A DNA stretch of 64,000 bases from Sinonovacula constricta (taxonomy: Eukaryota; Mollusca; Bivalvia; Cardiida; Solecurtidae), in the NCBI GenBank assembly GCA_007844125.1, contig CM017561.1:63469256-63533255 (forward strand), written 5' to 3'. A program made the translations under genes and the position numbers. Shown here piece after piece: positions 34,242 to 46,800 of the stretch; position 1 is the stretch's first letter; every line of letters starts with the position of its first letter. Below the pieces are notes generated by a model. The model did no database searches. It saw only the letters and a list, made by a program, of their open reading frames with translations, and was not told where the DNA came from.

Positions 34242-37200
34242 ATAAGCTTCCACGTGCAGACTTTGTGTCGCTTTTGTATTGTTCTTTTTATATGAAATTA
34301 TTTCTGATGGAAACACATTCGTTGTCTGTAATAAAAGGTCTTTCAGTCGTTCTATTTCTTTCAACTTTTCAATTTTACTTAGAATGTTTTACATTAAGTA
34401 TTTGAACATGCGTTTTAGTAATAGCGTCACAACATAGAGTAGTGTTTATTTTGCCATGTATAACTTTCTTTACAGAATTTCAGTTACTTTACATTTCGAC
34501 ATCTCTCTATTGGATACATAAACTTTGTTATAAGTGACATTGTGTAACGATTGTGCATTTAAAATATCAAAAGACAGTTTCATCTAACTTTTATAGATAT
34601 CATTTACAGTTACATTAAGTTTAGAGACCATAAGCTATTTTGCGATTCTTTCAACTGTAAAATGACCGTGTTTCATAAAAACTTTAATCAGGGTAAATAA
34701 ATGTAACAACTATTATGTCATATTATGTTCAAGTCTCAAGTCATGTTATTACATAAAACAATAACGACATTCTTGGTCTTCTTTATATAAATATTTATTC
34801 GTATACTAATAACTTAATAAACGTAAGCAAACAGATCTAATATGTTAATCTATCCACTCTGACACCACAAAGACTTTTCATCATAAGCGTATTCAGACAT
34901 CATCATTACAATGCTAATGCCAATAGCAATTTATGTAAACATAATCTGTCTCGTTCGAGCCTCCAAAAATAAGCTGAGGTATGTCGACATAGTAATATTT
35001 GATTGTTTGCGTATACTTGCATAAAGTCCTGTCCTTTGTTACCAGCATGCTGACATTCGGCGAAGCCTCAGGTCTTTACCGGGCTCTTCATTTGTTAAAA
35101 ATAAGTTCATCTGCAAACCATTCGTTTGATAGGAATAGTGAGCCATTGTTTATATGTTGAAATCAGTCTTAAAGAAATACAAATATCGAGACTAAATGTT
35201 CAAATTGTGAATTAGTATGATATGTGTGCTGTAATTGGGCAATCTGTTAATAGTTCTTCTCCCTAAATACAAAGTCCTTTCAAAGATGGGCGATACCAGA
35301 TTCATATCATAATATAAGCCCCAAAAGATATACATATCTGCGGATTTTACTATGAATGCTTGTTGTATCTCTTAAGGTTGGTGTTTACATCTTATTGAAG
35401 TGTTTATAAAAAGAAAAACAAAATTAATACAAGTACTTTCTAGTAAATACAGTGACTGAATTTTGATGATCTCCTTTTCATATACATACACTGTGCATAA
35501 ACATATGTTGATTGCGATGTTGTGGACTGTCTTGTTTCTGTCAACGTATACAGCGGTTAACGATACTTTTGGGTCACATTTGAAAACTGCTGACGTATGG
35601 CCATTATAGATATACTTCCAGGAAAATGTCTTGTAAAAAAACATCATTGCGTCTCAACACATGACTAAGGTGTCAAGGTAAGACAAAAGTACATGGTATC
35701 TGGTAACTTCATATACAGTTGACAAAGTTGCTGTGTAAGCATGAATTGGCCAGTTAAATACATGCTTAATAATCGTAGTATTCTAGAAGGTGTACCTGTT
35801 TTATAGAATCAAAAACGACTTCATAGAGTAGAGAAAATTAAAATAGAAAAATGCATTTGATGTGTATTTCAATATATGATGACATGTGCCAGCCTGGGGT
35901 TTATCCAGGTTGTGTAAGAAGTATGTGGAAGGGTAAAAGTGTAAAAGTCCCCGTTATAAATTTTGATATTTCATATATTGTGGACTGAAGAGGTCTATGT
36001 TGAACTATAAATAAGAAACACAGTGTCCAACCCAACAACATTTAACTATTGTTCCATGAGGTTCACATATATTGTACAAAGCTAGATATAGTAGACATAA
36101 TCTATCAGTATAATATCATACATCAAATGTCAGTGTATTCCTTCTGGTGAATAGAATAATTAGCTATTTTCAGAATTCCGTGCCATTATGTAGAAATCAT
36201 CTACATTTGCATATACTTCATGTCGGCAGTGATTGATGAGGCGGCATTCAAATATTTTATATTAAAGTAAAGAGTAAGTATTTTCCGTAAATTCATCACC
36301 AATGTATATATAGAAATGAACATTCTGTAGCATATACTCTCCATAAATTCTTACAGAGAAGTTAGCCGACGTACTATTAATCTTATTATTTATCAAAGTT
36401 TTCTTTTGCAAAAGTATATACCTTTTTACTCTTTTTTTAAGGAGAAACAAGTCATTTGGTCACATTATCATTAGTGATTTCTGAGTTCGGATATTCTTTC
36501 TTTTGTTTATGCAAGTGCATAACTTTCATAATATTGATTGGACAACAAAAAAAGGATACATGTAGCTACAACGTTACACGACCCTCATCTACAAGTACAC
36601 GTAAATCAAGGTATCAAGCTATCAAAATAATACCGGAACAATTGTACCAAACAGTATATTTTAAAAGTAAAATATAGTTTATATTCTTAAAGACAGCCAT
36701 CGCACTGAGAAATAGCATCACACATCATTAATACGGTGATGTGATCTCGATATGCAGCCTTATGTTTTTTATTCATTTAATTTCTTTGCAAACATAAATT
36801 ATTTATTATATAAGCTTATTGTATAATAAAACACAAAACGCATAAAGGAATGCCCGAGAACGGGATACTTCAATCGAATACTATTCAACAAGACGCACAC
36901 AAGCAATAGATTCCAAAAAAGGGAGCCAGTTAGATCATCTTGCTAAATGTCTTTGTACAATAAGACTTGAAAACGCTGTTCAAGACAGCACCAAAATGTC
37001 CGGAATCACTGCTGCTTTCATACGCACAAGACACTCATCTCACGACCCGTCATGGAAACAAAAATAAAACATACTGAAAAGATGAACACCTGTTAGAAAA
37101 AGCATACAAAAACGCATCTAATAAACACATTACATATTATAAACAATAATTGCAAACTTAGTCAAAATTATATCCAAACAACACATTTAAGAAAATTTGC

Positions 37201-38190
37201 CAAAATTCAACGCGCACAGTATCCCGTCTGAGCGTCGAATGACGTTTTTAATACCCTCTGAGCACGAGGAAATCTTTTACTAGTACGCTTGAATAACTTC
37301 ACAAGCGGTACACAAAACAGACCGGTAATAAATACATGTATACCAATGTTATTTGCCTACGAAAATAACACGCCACTTAGAAGGTTTCATATAGGGTGCA
37401 TAATTTTACATACACTTACAACCTTATTTAAACCACCTACAGCATGTAATAATTTTATTTTGTTTAAGCTTTAAAAATAAGTGAAATATTTACACCTTGC
37501 AAATATAATTATTTACGCATGTAACTTGGCTCTAGTTTAAGGCAATTTCGTGTGATATTTTTAATATAAATTTTAAAGAAATCAAATAAAACTTATGATT
37601 ATTTTCACTCTTATAAACCTTAATGTAAGTCATTGTAACTCCTTGCAGAATGCATTAACTGCAATAAATACTAAAAATATCATAAATATAAAGCATTATA
37701 TACATTGTCTTCGAACATTGTTTCACAGAAACCAATAACACACCGCAAACGAATATAAAATAAACATTCAACGAGTTGATAGAAAGGGTATAAACTAAAC
37801 TTTTATCAGTTTTAATAATTATAACCAAGAAAATATGCATATGAATATTCATAAAATATATATTAAAAATATTGCATAATCTAGTAAAGAACAGATTACA
37901 GAGGAAGGGAGAAACACAGAGAGACAAAGGTAATAGAGAGAGAGAAAGGATTAGATGAATAGTGAAATAGGGAATATGGAAAACCTGCATATGCACTACT
38001 GTATTATGTTAAAGAATGTGTACATATTTCGTATATTTTGAAATAAAAGATAAAAGAGGAACAAATATTTTACCGTTAATTCAGTACTTTGGTTCTGACA
38101 AGCGTGTCTCAAGCGGTTTAGATAAAAGAGAGATGATTTCAAACGAACTCGTAATACTACCGCTGGTGTTATTGTTTATTTATTTGTTTT
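34242..38190. other. Unannotated AT-rich DNA with one faint repeat
   Basis: About 36110-36260 loosely resembles 56870-57010 (shared catatatcaaatgtcagt-tattcc and a gtgattgatt block). No gene is supported. Purine-rich gaga stretches occur near 37905-37950. Confidence 0.4.
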
Positions 38191-38284
38191 AATGCTCGCA
38201 AAATAGGTGTAATACTCGTCAAATAGGTGTAATGCTCGTCAAATAGGTGTAATGCTTGTCAAACAGGTGTAATGCTTTTCAAGT
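38191..38284. repeat. 20-bp tandem repeat, about 4.7 units
   Basis: Units of aatgctcgtcaaataggtgt repeat five times with a few substitutions, degrading at the right end (aatgcttttcaagta). Confidence 0.95.
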
Positions 38285-41200
38285 AAATACAAATAAAAAT
38301 TACACATACCATTTTCAATGTGTACTTATACGATAAAATATTTCCATATATGAACGACGCACACATTTAACAATTAGGGGAATCTTAATGAAACACGTTT
38401 ATTCGGTATCAAAAGGTTTGCAGACTCTTGTTTCTTCTTTCTGTGTAAATTATCTTTCAAATTTATTAAGTGGCGGATCATAAAACACATAAGGTTGAGT
38501 TGTTAGACTGAAATAACTGAAACTGCAACAAAATGACATTTTTAAATTACGCCTGTGTTGCTTTTCAAGCAAAATTGGTGTTTAAACGTGGACTACGAAC
38601 ACTATATTTAAAAAGGTACTGCAACAGCATCATAGTAGCATAAAACGCCATCAATAGAAACTAACCTAGCATCTACCAGAATTTAAAGAGCGATGTTACA
38701 GTTTTTTACAGTTCCTAGTTGCACCAGGAAACACTTTGAACCAGCAAAAGGTTTACACACAAGTTTAAGACAATATTGTTAAAATTCATTTTAAATCAGA
38801 GTGCACGGCTTTATAACTTCTTTTATTTGCTATGCTTTTTAAACACTAGTCACAAATAAGATTTTAAGTGGAGTATCGAAATTTCTAGCATTAGTTCTTG
38901 GCGACAACCTTTGCGAAAGAATGATTCCTTCAAAGACTAAATTGTACACTTAGCAATAAAATATATCAATAATCAATCGGTAATCAAGACGATGATGTAA
39001 ATATGTACGTTGTTTATGTATCTTAAGAAAATCAAGTATTCCTAAAAAATCAAGTATTCATTAAATATTCAAGCATGCAATAGTGTTTAACTAAGAACAA
39101 AGGAAAAAACTAATTTATTGTAATATTTCAAAAGAAGCAATCCCGCATGATCCTGATCTATTGTAAAATTAGATACTTGACATAATTTTAAACTTCTTAA
39201 GAAGAAAACATATAGTACACATTTTGCACTGAACATTTTGAACAGAAATACTCGTGATAATTGTTTTATCATTTAATTAAATGCATTTTTGTCGCGGGTC
39301 CTGTGACAATGACAACATACATTTAAACTCGAACTAGAACAATAGACAAATATAAAATTGCATTATTGTCGCGAAAGTGGCAAATACACTCAAACGAGCC
39401 GGGGGAAATTTCTAAAAAAAATAACATTGTCTGTGTCAGTCAGTAGAATGACCGCTTTGGGTTAAATGGTTCACAAATATCGCACATTATTTAGGACGTT
39501 TTTTAAAGAAAATATACCAATGGAAAGAGAAAACTCAAAACAATAAATATTAAAATACATTTGCGGAAACGTCGTGTTTTAAGAATACTCCACATTATTA
39601 CTTTTCCATGGATAAATTTATAATAAATAACTTAAATGCCGTAAAAGTGAATAAACGCATTGACAGTTGTAATATCAATTAAGTCATTGAAGTCTCTTTC
39701 TAGTGTTTTCCCGCGATTTAAAGAAATAATTTCTGGTCAAATTAGTAACACCGTGTGACACTGGTCTTCATTTTCGCAAAGAATAATGACATGGCGTAGG
39801 TGTACTATCGAATTAACTTTCTGTTAGAGGCACATTTCGTGTTATTATATTTGAAACTTGAATGCATTACCCTTAGTTAATATTTAAATGTAGTTTTCTT
39901 TTGTCACCAACCTTCATAATAACGATAAGCAAATTATGAATTATCGAGTATGTAAAATGCATGGCAATTTGACATGTCAACAAAAACTTACTTAACCGCT
40001 TATCAAAAAATGGTATTTGTCTTTAGATGTTTATATAATTTTAATTCTTTTTAACATGTACATTTGTATGTAACACGTAAATTTAAATTCGTAATTATGT
40101 AGCTGATAGGCCGATTCTAAAAGACTAGTTAATGTACACTGATCTCTAGAATGCAAGGTTGACGATTTTTTGTTTAAACAACAATGCTTTGTTAGTTGTT
40201 CGTGTTTGCGGTCTATGTTGAAAATCTTCCAACGGAAGCCAGCTTTATAGGTTCGTTGAATGTTATGAATGACGTGTCCCTAACACTATTCAAATTTGAT
40301 TTTTTCTAGTACCGTTGATATGTTTTAATGTGATTGTATTTAATTTGTAATTTGTATTAATTTGTAATTTGTAATGTATTTGTAATTAAGCGCCAATCCT
40401 GGAGAGCCGCCGGACCTTATGGATAAACTTTGTGCATTGAAAAACTAATAAAGATGTCAATAACATATGTTTAGTTACAATTTTGTAAAATCGTCCCTGT
40501 GTCAAGAATTATGCATTACAAAATTCAGTGAAGCTTGCATTCACTTGAAGGCCCTTGTCTAGATATTTTTTACATTTTAATAGTTGTAATTCTTAGGGAC
40601 CTTTTCTTCTTATCCTGTTGCTATAACAAAATATGTCAAAATAGAACGTATTTCTAAAAGTGCTTAACCAAGTGTATGACATTTAAATGTGTTATGACTG
40701 TTGATTTGTTCTTGGTGTATGCAAAAATAGTGTCATAGTTTTATTTTTCGGAAATCCGACAAGCGTTTTAGTAATATTTTAACAAATCAAAAATGGTACT
40801 TGTACATTTGACAGATACGGTCTTGCGCTCGTGAATCATTTAATGTAGGGAACGTTCTTATGTTAATTTAAATGAATCAATAAGCGTTTCACCTAGTTTT
40901 AGATAACAACAGTAATGTTTCTGGTATTCAGTATTTTTTTCTGAAAATTGTTAAACGAATGTAAATAGTCAGGAAATAAATAAGGCTTATTTACACTTTT
41001 CTCTAGATCTTTAAATAAAAAGAATGAAAATGTCGGTTTTGCAGTACAAAAATAATGCGTGCTATAAAATCTGTTTTTAAATCCATTATCCGTTTAAATC
41101 TGCATTACAACTCTTGTTTATTGGGTTTATACATTATGCATATAGAATGCAACTAACTAAAAAGCAAAGTACGTTTCAAATGTAAACATAAAACACCATA

Positions 41201-41569
41201 TACAAGAAATGTCTGACCTACTAGTATTTACGAAATATAATTGTGCACTTGGAACATGTTCTTTATGTTAAGTGAAATAAATAGTATAGTGAATTTATAA
41301 AATGTTATGAGTTCACCTCTTATTGTTAAGAATTTTAAATATAAACCATTAATATATCTCCAAAATAAAGCCGTGGTCTATCTTTACTGCTCTTACACGA
41401 TATATGCATTTGCATGTTAACATTCGGAGGACAGATAAATGTTCAAAGATCCTCTGTGAATTACAACCGATAAAAACGTTAAAAAACTGCTAAATACAGC
41501 CACATGCATATTAAGGTAGCAATGACAAAATACTAAGACGGGACAGTGCACGTGTAGAGAAAACTCATC
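38285..41569. other. Mostly unannotated DNA
   Basis: This holds the third copy of the diverged repeat (about 38580-38660) and a retroposon-like 3' terminus at 40340-40470 (listed separately). Nothing else is recognised. Confidence 0.45.
40340..40470 (+). repeat. Possible retroposon 3'-end fragment
   Basis: An imperfect tandem of aatttgt/taatttgta units leads into a GC-richer stretch (cctggagagccgccggacc), followed by ttatggataaac and an AATAAA signal at 40447-40452. The arrangement resembles the 3' untranslated end of a LINE or processed transcript. The gacc-t-atgga-taaa portion recurs near 7768-7785. No reverse-transcriptase frame lies upstream. Confidence 0.35.
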
Positions 41570-41672
41570 AGTCCCCGTTAAATCGACAAAAAGCATTGAC
41601 TAGGATGCTTATACCTGATTTATGGAGCGCTCCAGACTAACTCTTCCTCAAGGAATTTTTTAAGTACAAACA
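41570..41672 (-). mobile_element. Family R fragment R6
   Basis: On the plus strand the order is ccccgttaaatcgacaaaaagc, ttatacctgatttatggagcgctccaga, actcttcctcaagg. This matches the plus-strand order of R1 around 2860-2950, so the element lies on minus. Only the central part of about 100 bp survives. Confidence 0.6.
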
Positions 41673-42039
41673 GTGCAGTAGAGATGAGTTGCAAGGTTGA
41701 AGTGATTTCATTTACTAGTGCTTCAACAATTTTTCATGTATAAACGATGAGTAATAAAGTGTTACGTTATAAACGTTGCTCTTAATTGTAGCACAAGAAA
41801 TACTTAAACTTATAAGTAAAGGTCTGAACAGTTAAAATAGTTTACCAAGACAAAATACATACTAGTTTACAGTTCAGGCTTCTGAACTGTAAATCATTTA
41901 AAAATTTGAATAACAAAATTTATATTTCACTATATTTAATCAATTATAATTAGTACTAATCCTTCTACCCACATTTTACACATGTAGTAACTAGTTAAAT
42001 AAATGAAAAGGCCATTAGTAGTTTAGATAAAATTATTAC
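41673..42039. other. Unannotated AT-rich DNA
   Basis: Nothing is recognised between the R6 fragment and the SINE. Confidence 0.5.
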
Positions 42040-42190
42040 CACCTTTCATGATACCGCACCCAGTGACATTATACTGACACCGGGTCCACCAGTTGTGGAA
42101 CTACCATTATATTTGCTTGAGCGTTAGCAAAGGAGCTATACAAATGCCGTAACGAATTTTGTATGTTGCGACCCGGGATGACAATGTCTG
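42040..42190 (-). mobile_element. SINE, family B, copy 2 (body)
   Basis: The reverse complement reads through tatagctcctttgctaacg, caagcaaatataatgg, agttccac, the core TGTCAGTATAATG (42067-42079) and cactgggtgcggtatcatg. It is co-linear with 2352-2460. The tRNA-like head beyond 42160 is poorly preserved. The 3' part after the core is shorter than in copy 1. Confidence 0.7.
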
Positions 42191-45100
42191 TTCAATAACT
42201 AGATCGAAATTAACATGTATCTTGTAAAGGTCAATCAGCTAATGATTTGTATGTGATGGTTATAGCATAATTAGTAAATTTCTTGAGACAACGCCTCATC
42301 ATATCTAATAATCAAATTCAGACAAAATACTTTCTAGAACAATTATCTACGGGAATAACTGAAATCGAATTACTCAGACAAAAAAAATAACAAGTAATCA
42401 TCTGTCGAATTATGTATTCTCTTGATACAGCACATGTCGAAACCATCTCTTTGCGAACATCTTTGCTAAATGTTGTTCGTATATTTTGCAGTTACTGTAA
42501 AAAGTAAGTAACAATATATATTTTAGATTATTTGTAGCTACTTATAGAATACTCGATACTGTGTTAGCAGAGAGAATAAAGAAATTGCAATATTTCTTGG
42601 TATCAAAACCTCAATACTCGATAAGAATATTACTGTATAAAACCATCCCTAATCTCATGAAATCTCACGATTTGCATTTTTATTATCGTACATTTCCTAC
42701 TGACTGTGATTTTTATCCTTCATAAGCTTGTGTGAAGCTTTCATGAAACCAATATACCTGATATAATGCTTTGAACGATCGATATTTGAGATTTTAAAAG
42801 TTTCCGTTTAAAGGCTCATAATCGTAAAATATTCTTGTTGAACAAGATACATTGAATTTTCCTTACATCGTCATTAAACGGTATGTATTTTATATACAGA
42901 TATTAAAATGCCATCCTTTGCAAAATCAAAAACAAAACGTTGAATTTCGACAATAAATATTTTATTTATTGTCTCTCGTGACACAATCTAGGATTAAATT
43001 AAGCAATTAAATGTAGTTGTTCGACATTCGAGAGCGTGTGATTCGTTTTTGCAAAATATTAGATCAATTAGGTAGCAGTTGATTTACCATAATTAAATCC
43101 CCTATTATTTCGTCCATTGATTTTACTTTAATAATCAGAAACAGCAATATACATGTATACTCATCCTTTCCCTTTCTCCTAAGGCTTTATCTTTGTTTAA
43201 AATCGTAATACAAAGGTATTCACGATGTTTTTGACTCAGTTCATGAAACACTGAGAAGCAAAAGCTGCCATCTCAGATTAGGAGCATGTTTGGTCTTTAA
43301 ATATAATCTGCATGTGCTATAAGCGAAGTCTAAGTTGTTTTTTTCTATAAATAGATGAAAATCTGGACTATATTCTGCTTAAATCTACATTTTATTCCTA
43401 ATTGATTTAATTTGAATAATAGGATGGTAATCGCACTTACGAATTCCGCCAGTATTTTTGTAGCCTGTCTGCGTTTTCTCAGTCAAATTATATCATATAA
43501 TGAACCCCTTTTTACTCTGATGCGTTCGATTGCAATATAAAGTGAAATATGTTTACATTTAGAACTTAAACAAACATTTTTCTATAAGAGGATTTAACAT
43601 TAAAGATTATATATTAGAGAAATACGCACTTTTATAAAGATATACATATAAGAAACTAAATCGATTCGAAAGGCACTATAACTGATGTATAGTGCAGACG
43701 ATTTGGTTCTAAAGAGTCATTGCCGTCACGTAAATGTGTATGGTTGTTTCACATTATTTATTGTACGACTGAAGAAAGATGTGTTGACAATCACGTAGAC
43801 ATTTAGAGAAAATTAACTTGCTGATTATTAAAGATAACCTGACCACAACGATTTATGTAAGTGTTATGTTTGTACCAACCTGTTTGTTGTTAAAATTGTT
43901 AATGCTATGGACACCGCCGAAATTTTACTTCTTTGATATTTTTTAATTCGATAGCTTGCGCGTTGAAACGTTATATATGTTCTTATTTATGTTTCCACAA
44001 ACTTTTATATTCAATTATTTTGAGATGAGAAACCCGGTTCGACCGCCAAATGCATATACCCGTATTGCCATCACTGGTGATTCACGGCTATTGTTAGAGG
44101 CTCACTCATGCCAAATTGTGCCCTTTGTCATGGTACTACTCGCTCGATAATTTTTGCAAGATCATCGAAAGCATTCTTAGAATAATTGTCAATTTCCAAC
44201 ATAACCAATGATTTGTCTCTGTATTGTTTCGTACAAACTCTTTTTTCCATAAACGTTCTTTTATGTAGATTACTTTACATTTCAAAACGTCTCTATTTGG
44301 TTAACTGCTCTATATATACATTGTTTGCTATTCATGATATTTAAAGTTTTGCAGGTAAAGACTATAGAGTAAAAACTATATGTTGAAATTTAAATATTAT
44401 TAATACCATCCAGACTATGGCATGTGTTTAGTGCTTCAGAGAATGCCTTTTTCTTACCCAAAGATGATTTCAGTGCTTGCTCCTGTAGACCTGTATTGGA
44501 GTGCAGAATAACCTAGGGCCGTTTACTGTTGTTTCACAATAAATTTTGTGATTAATCTTAATTTCATCGAAAATTGACAAGTAACTGATGTTAAACTTCG
44601 CATAACCGTTTATATTTTTTAAATAGCGGGTGTCTGCTGGGCCTTATATTGAATTTCTCTGCAAGCATTAGAATAAATGGTATGTTTAAGATACTCGGTG
44701 AAACTTTATACAATATTAACTGTACTTAAATAGCTAAAATTACGTCGAAAATATACGTAAGTATTCTGTTTTTGCTAGGAAACGGCTAAGATGTTAAAAT
44801 GTCGGTTAGATTTACATGTTATTTTTACGTTATCCTTTATATGTCTAATAAATCATTATCTTGCAAGTTATAATTTTGTGTTCGACGTTTCGTTGGATTT
44901 TATTGTAGTTGACTACCTTTTCTTTCACGATGTAGCACAAGACAAAAAATAATTATTATAATTCTTGGATATTTTAGGTAATTTGCTTTGGAATAAATCC
45001 AAATAAGTGTCAAACGTTTTCTGTGGCGTGTATTTAACATTTACATGCATTTAGCAGTAAAAGACAAGCAACTGTATTGATAGTTCATGTTTTAATTGAT

Positions 45101-46800
45101 GACATGATGCTATTTGTTCATTGCTTCAAACATATCCTCTGGATATTGTTAATATATTGCTAAGAAAAAACACACATCTGTTACTAAAAATATTATATTA
45201 TTTTTCACGGAGACAATTTTCTCAGTGTTTCGTTGTGGTTGTAGTTACCAGAAGCAAACAGTTTTTCAGTATGACATGTGTAGGTTTCATCTCTACTTAT
45301 TTCCGTATGACCATTAATCGTGTGTTCTGTCTGTATGTAACAAATGCAGCTTGAAAGTTTGTATAGTTTGTATGATGGGCGTAAAATATGAGTCAAGTAT
45401 TCCAAACAAAAGTCGTGCTAGGTGTACTTTATTTTCTTCAAGTTATATGCTTTACTGGCCTGTTCACCAGTGTTCATCTAACACGTTTTAAATAGCCCTT
45501 CCATTTTTATATACGACATACAGTCATTATCAGAAGTGATTGTCAACAGATGACCAAAAACTCGGAGAGAAGAAAGGCATTATTAATATTTATTTCTGAA
45601 GTTTATGCTGAGGCGGATTTAATTTTAATTATTTAAGGCAAGCAGGTATGCGGCCAGCCATCTGAGCATGTTGGATGTATAATTATAATCATTAACTTTT
45701 TACATCCTGAATTTCTTGATTTATAAATAACTGTCATATGAATTATAAATAGAAATCACTAATCAGACATACACTGTAGACAACGTCAATCAACAAAGAC
45801 TCAACAACCAAACTGTCAGTTTCTTTCCTTCAGAGAAAGGCTCTACTACCTCGCTTTTGAGTTCTCCTGCCAATATGAATAATCTTCAACATCTGTAAAG
45901 TCTTCTTGCTAGAAGTGATTGATTATGGTGCGAATATGCGAGGTTGTTGTGCCTAAAACCGTAACAAATAGATGTGATTGTTAAATAAAGACGTAGGTAG
46001 TGTGTAATATTGGAACAAAATCTCAAAATGTATTTTAAATATTTACGAACACACATAATATAAGTGTCCATTTTCTAAGAGATACATTATCGGGCCTGAT
46101 CAAAACAAATCCCTCCATTCATCTCCCTTATATCTGCATAAAACATATTGCCCTACTTTACCTAGCTTGGTTAAGGAGAAAATCGACAGTTGGTTTCATA
46201 TGTATCATTGTGTGTGGGTAAGGTTGTGTATACACTGAAATTGTAAGATCACAAAACAAATAATAGAGTCAAGTTTTATTGAACTTTATATATGAACAAG
46301 TATCTAGAAACATAGTGTTAATCCCCGCTGTATGTTATCTTAGGAATCACTACAAGACATACATGTTTTATAAAAGAAAACAGTCTTGCATATAAGTAAC
46401 ATCCATATAAGTAGCGTTTATGCATAATTCCAAACAAAACGGCCATAGATGAAAATGATTTGAAGAAAAATATTTTGTTTAATAAGAGGAGTGTCAATGG
46501 CAAATTTGCACGAATATTTAAAATAAGAAGACTGACGCAATGCTTTGCATGATTTGTGCTTGTTATAAGTAAAAACGTTTTAAACTATTTAAGGGTGTCC
46601 ATTGTCTTTTTTTATTTCTCTTCTTTTCTTTTAATTTCAATAAACTTATTTTTGAAATCGATAGAAAATTCGGGAATAGAAAGATCTAAAGATAGATTCA
46701 CGCAAAAAAAATTAAACGACTTATTTAAGAAAATTTTACTTATTATTGGTTTATTTCTAAAGACTTTAAAAGATATCGATATACAGCCAGATGTGTGCCC
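42191..46800. other. Unannotated AT-rich DNA
   Basis: No gene is supported. An open frame at 43956-44150 (plus) crosses a short GC-richer patch but has no recognisable domain. Confidence 0.5.

Noticed and set aside
43956..44150. Plus-strand frame in a GC-richer patch
   Set aside because: No domain, splice context or homologous copy is visible. The length is ordinary for chance frames in this window.
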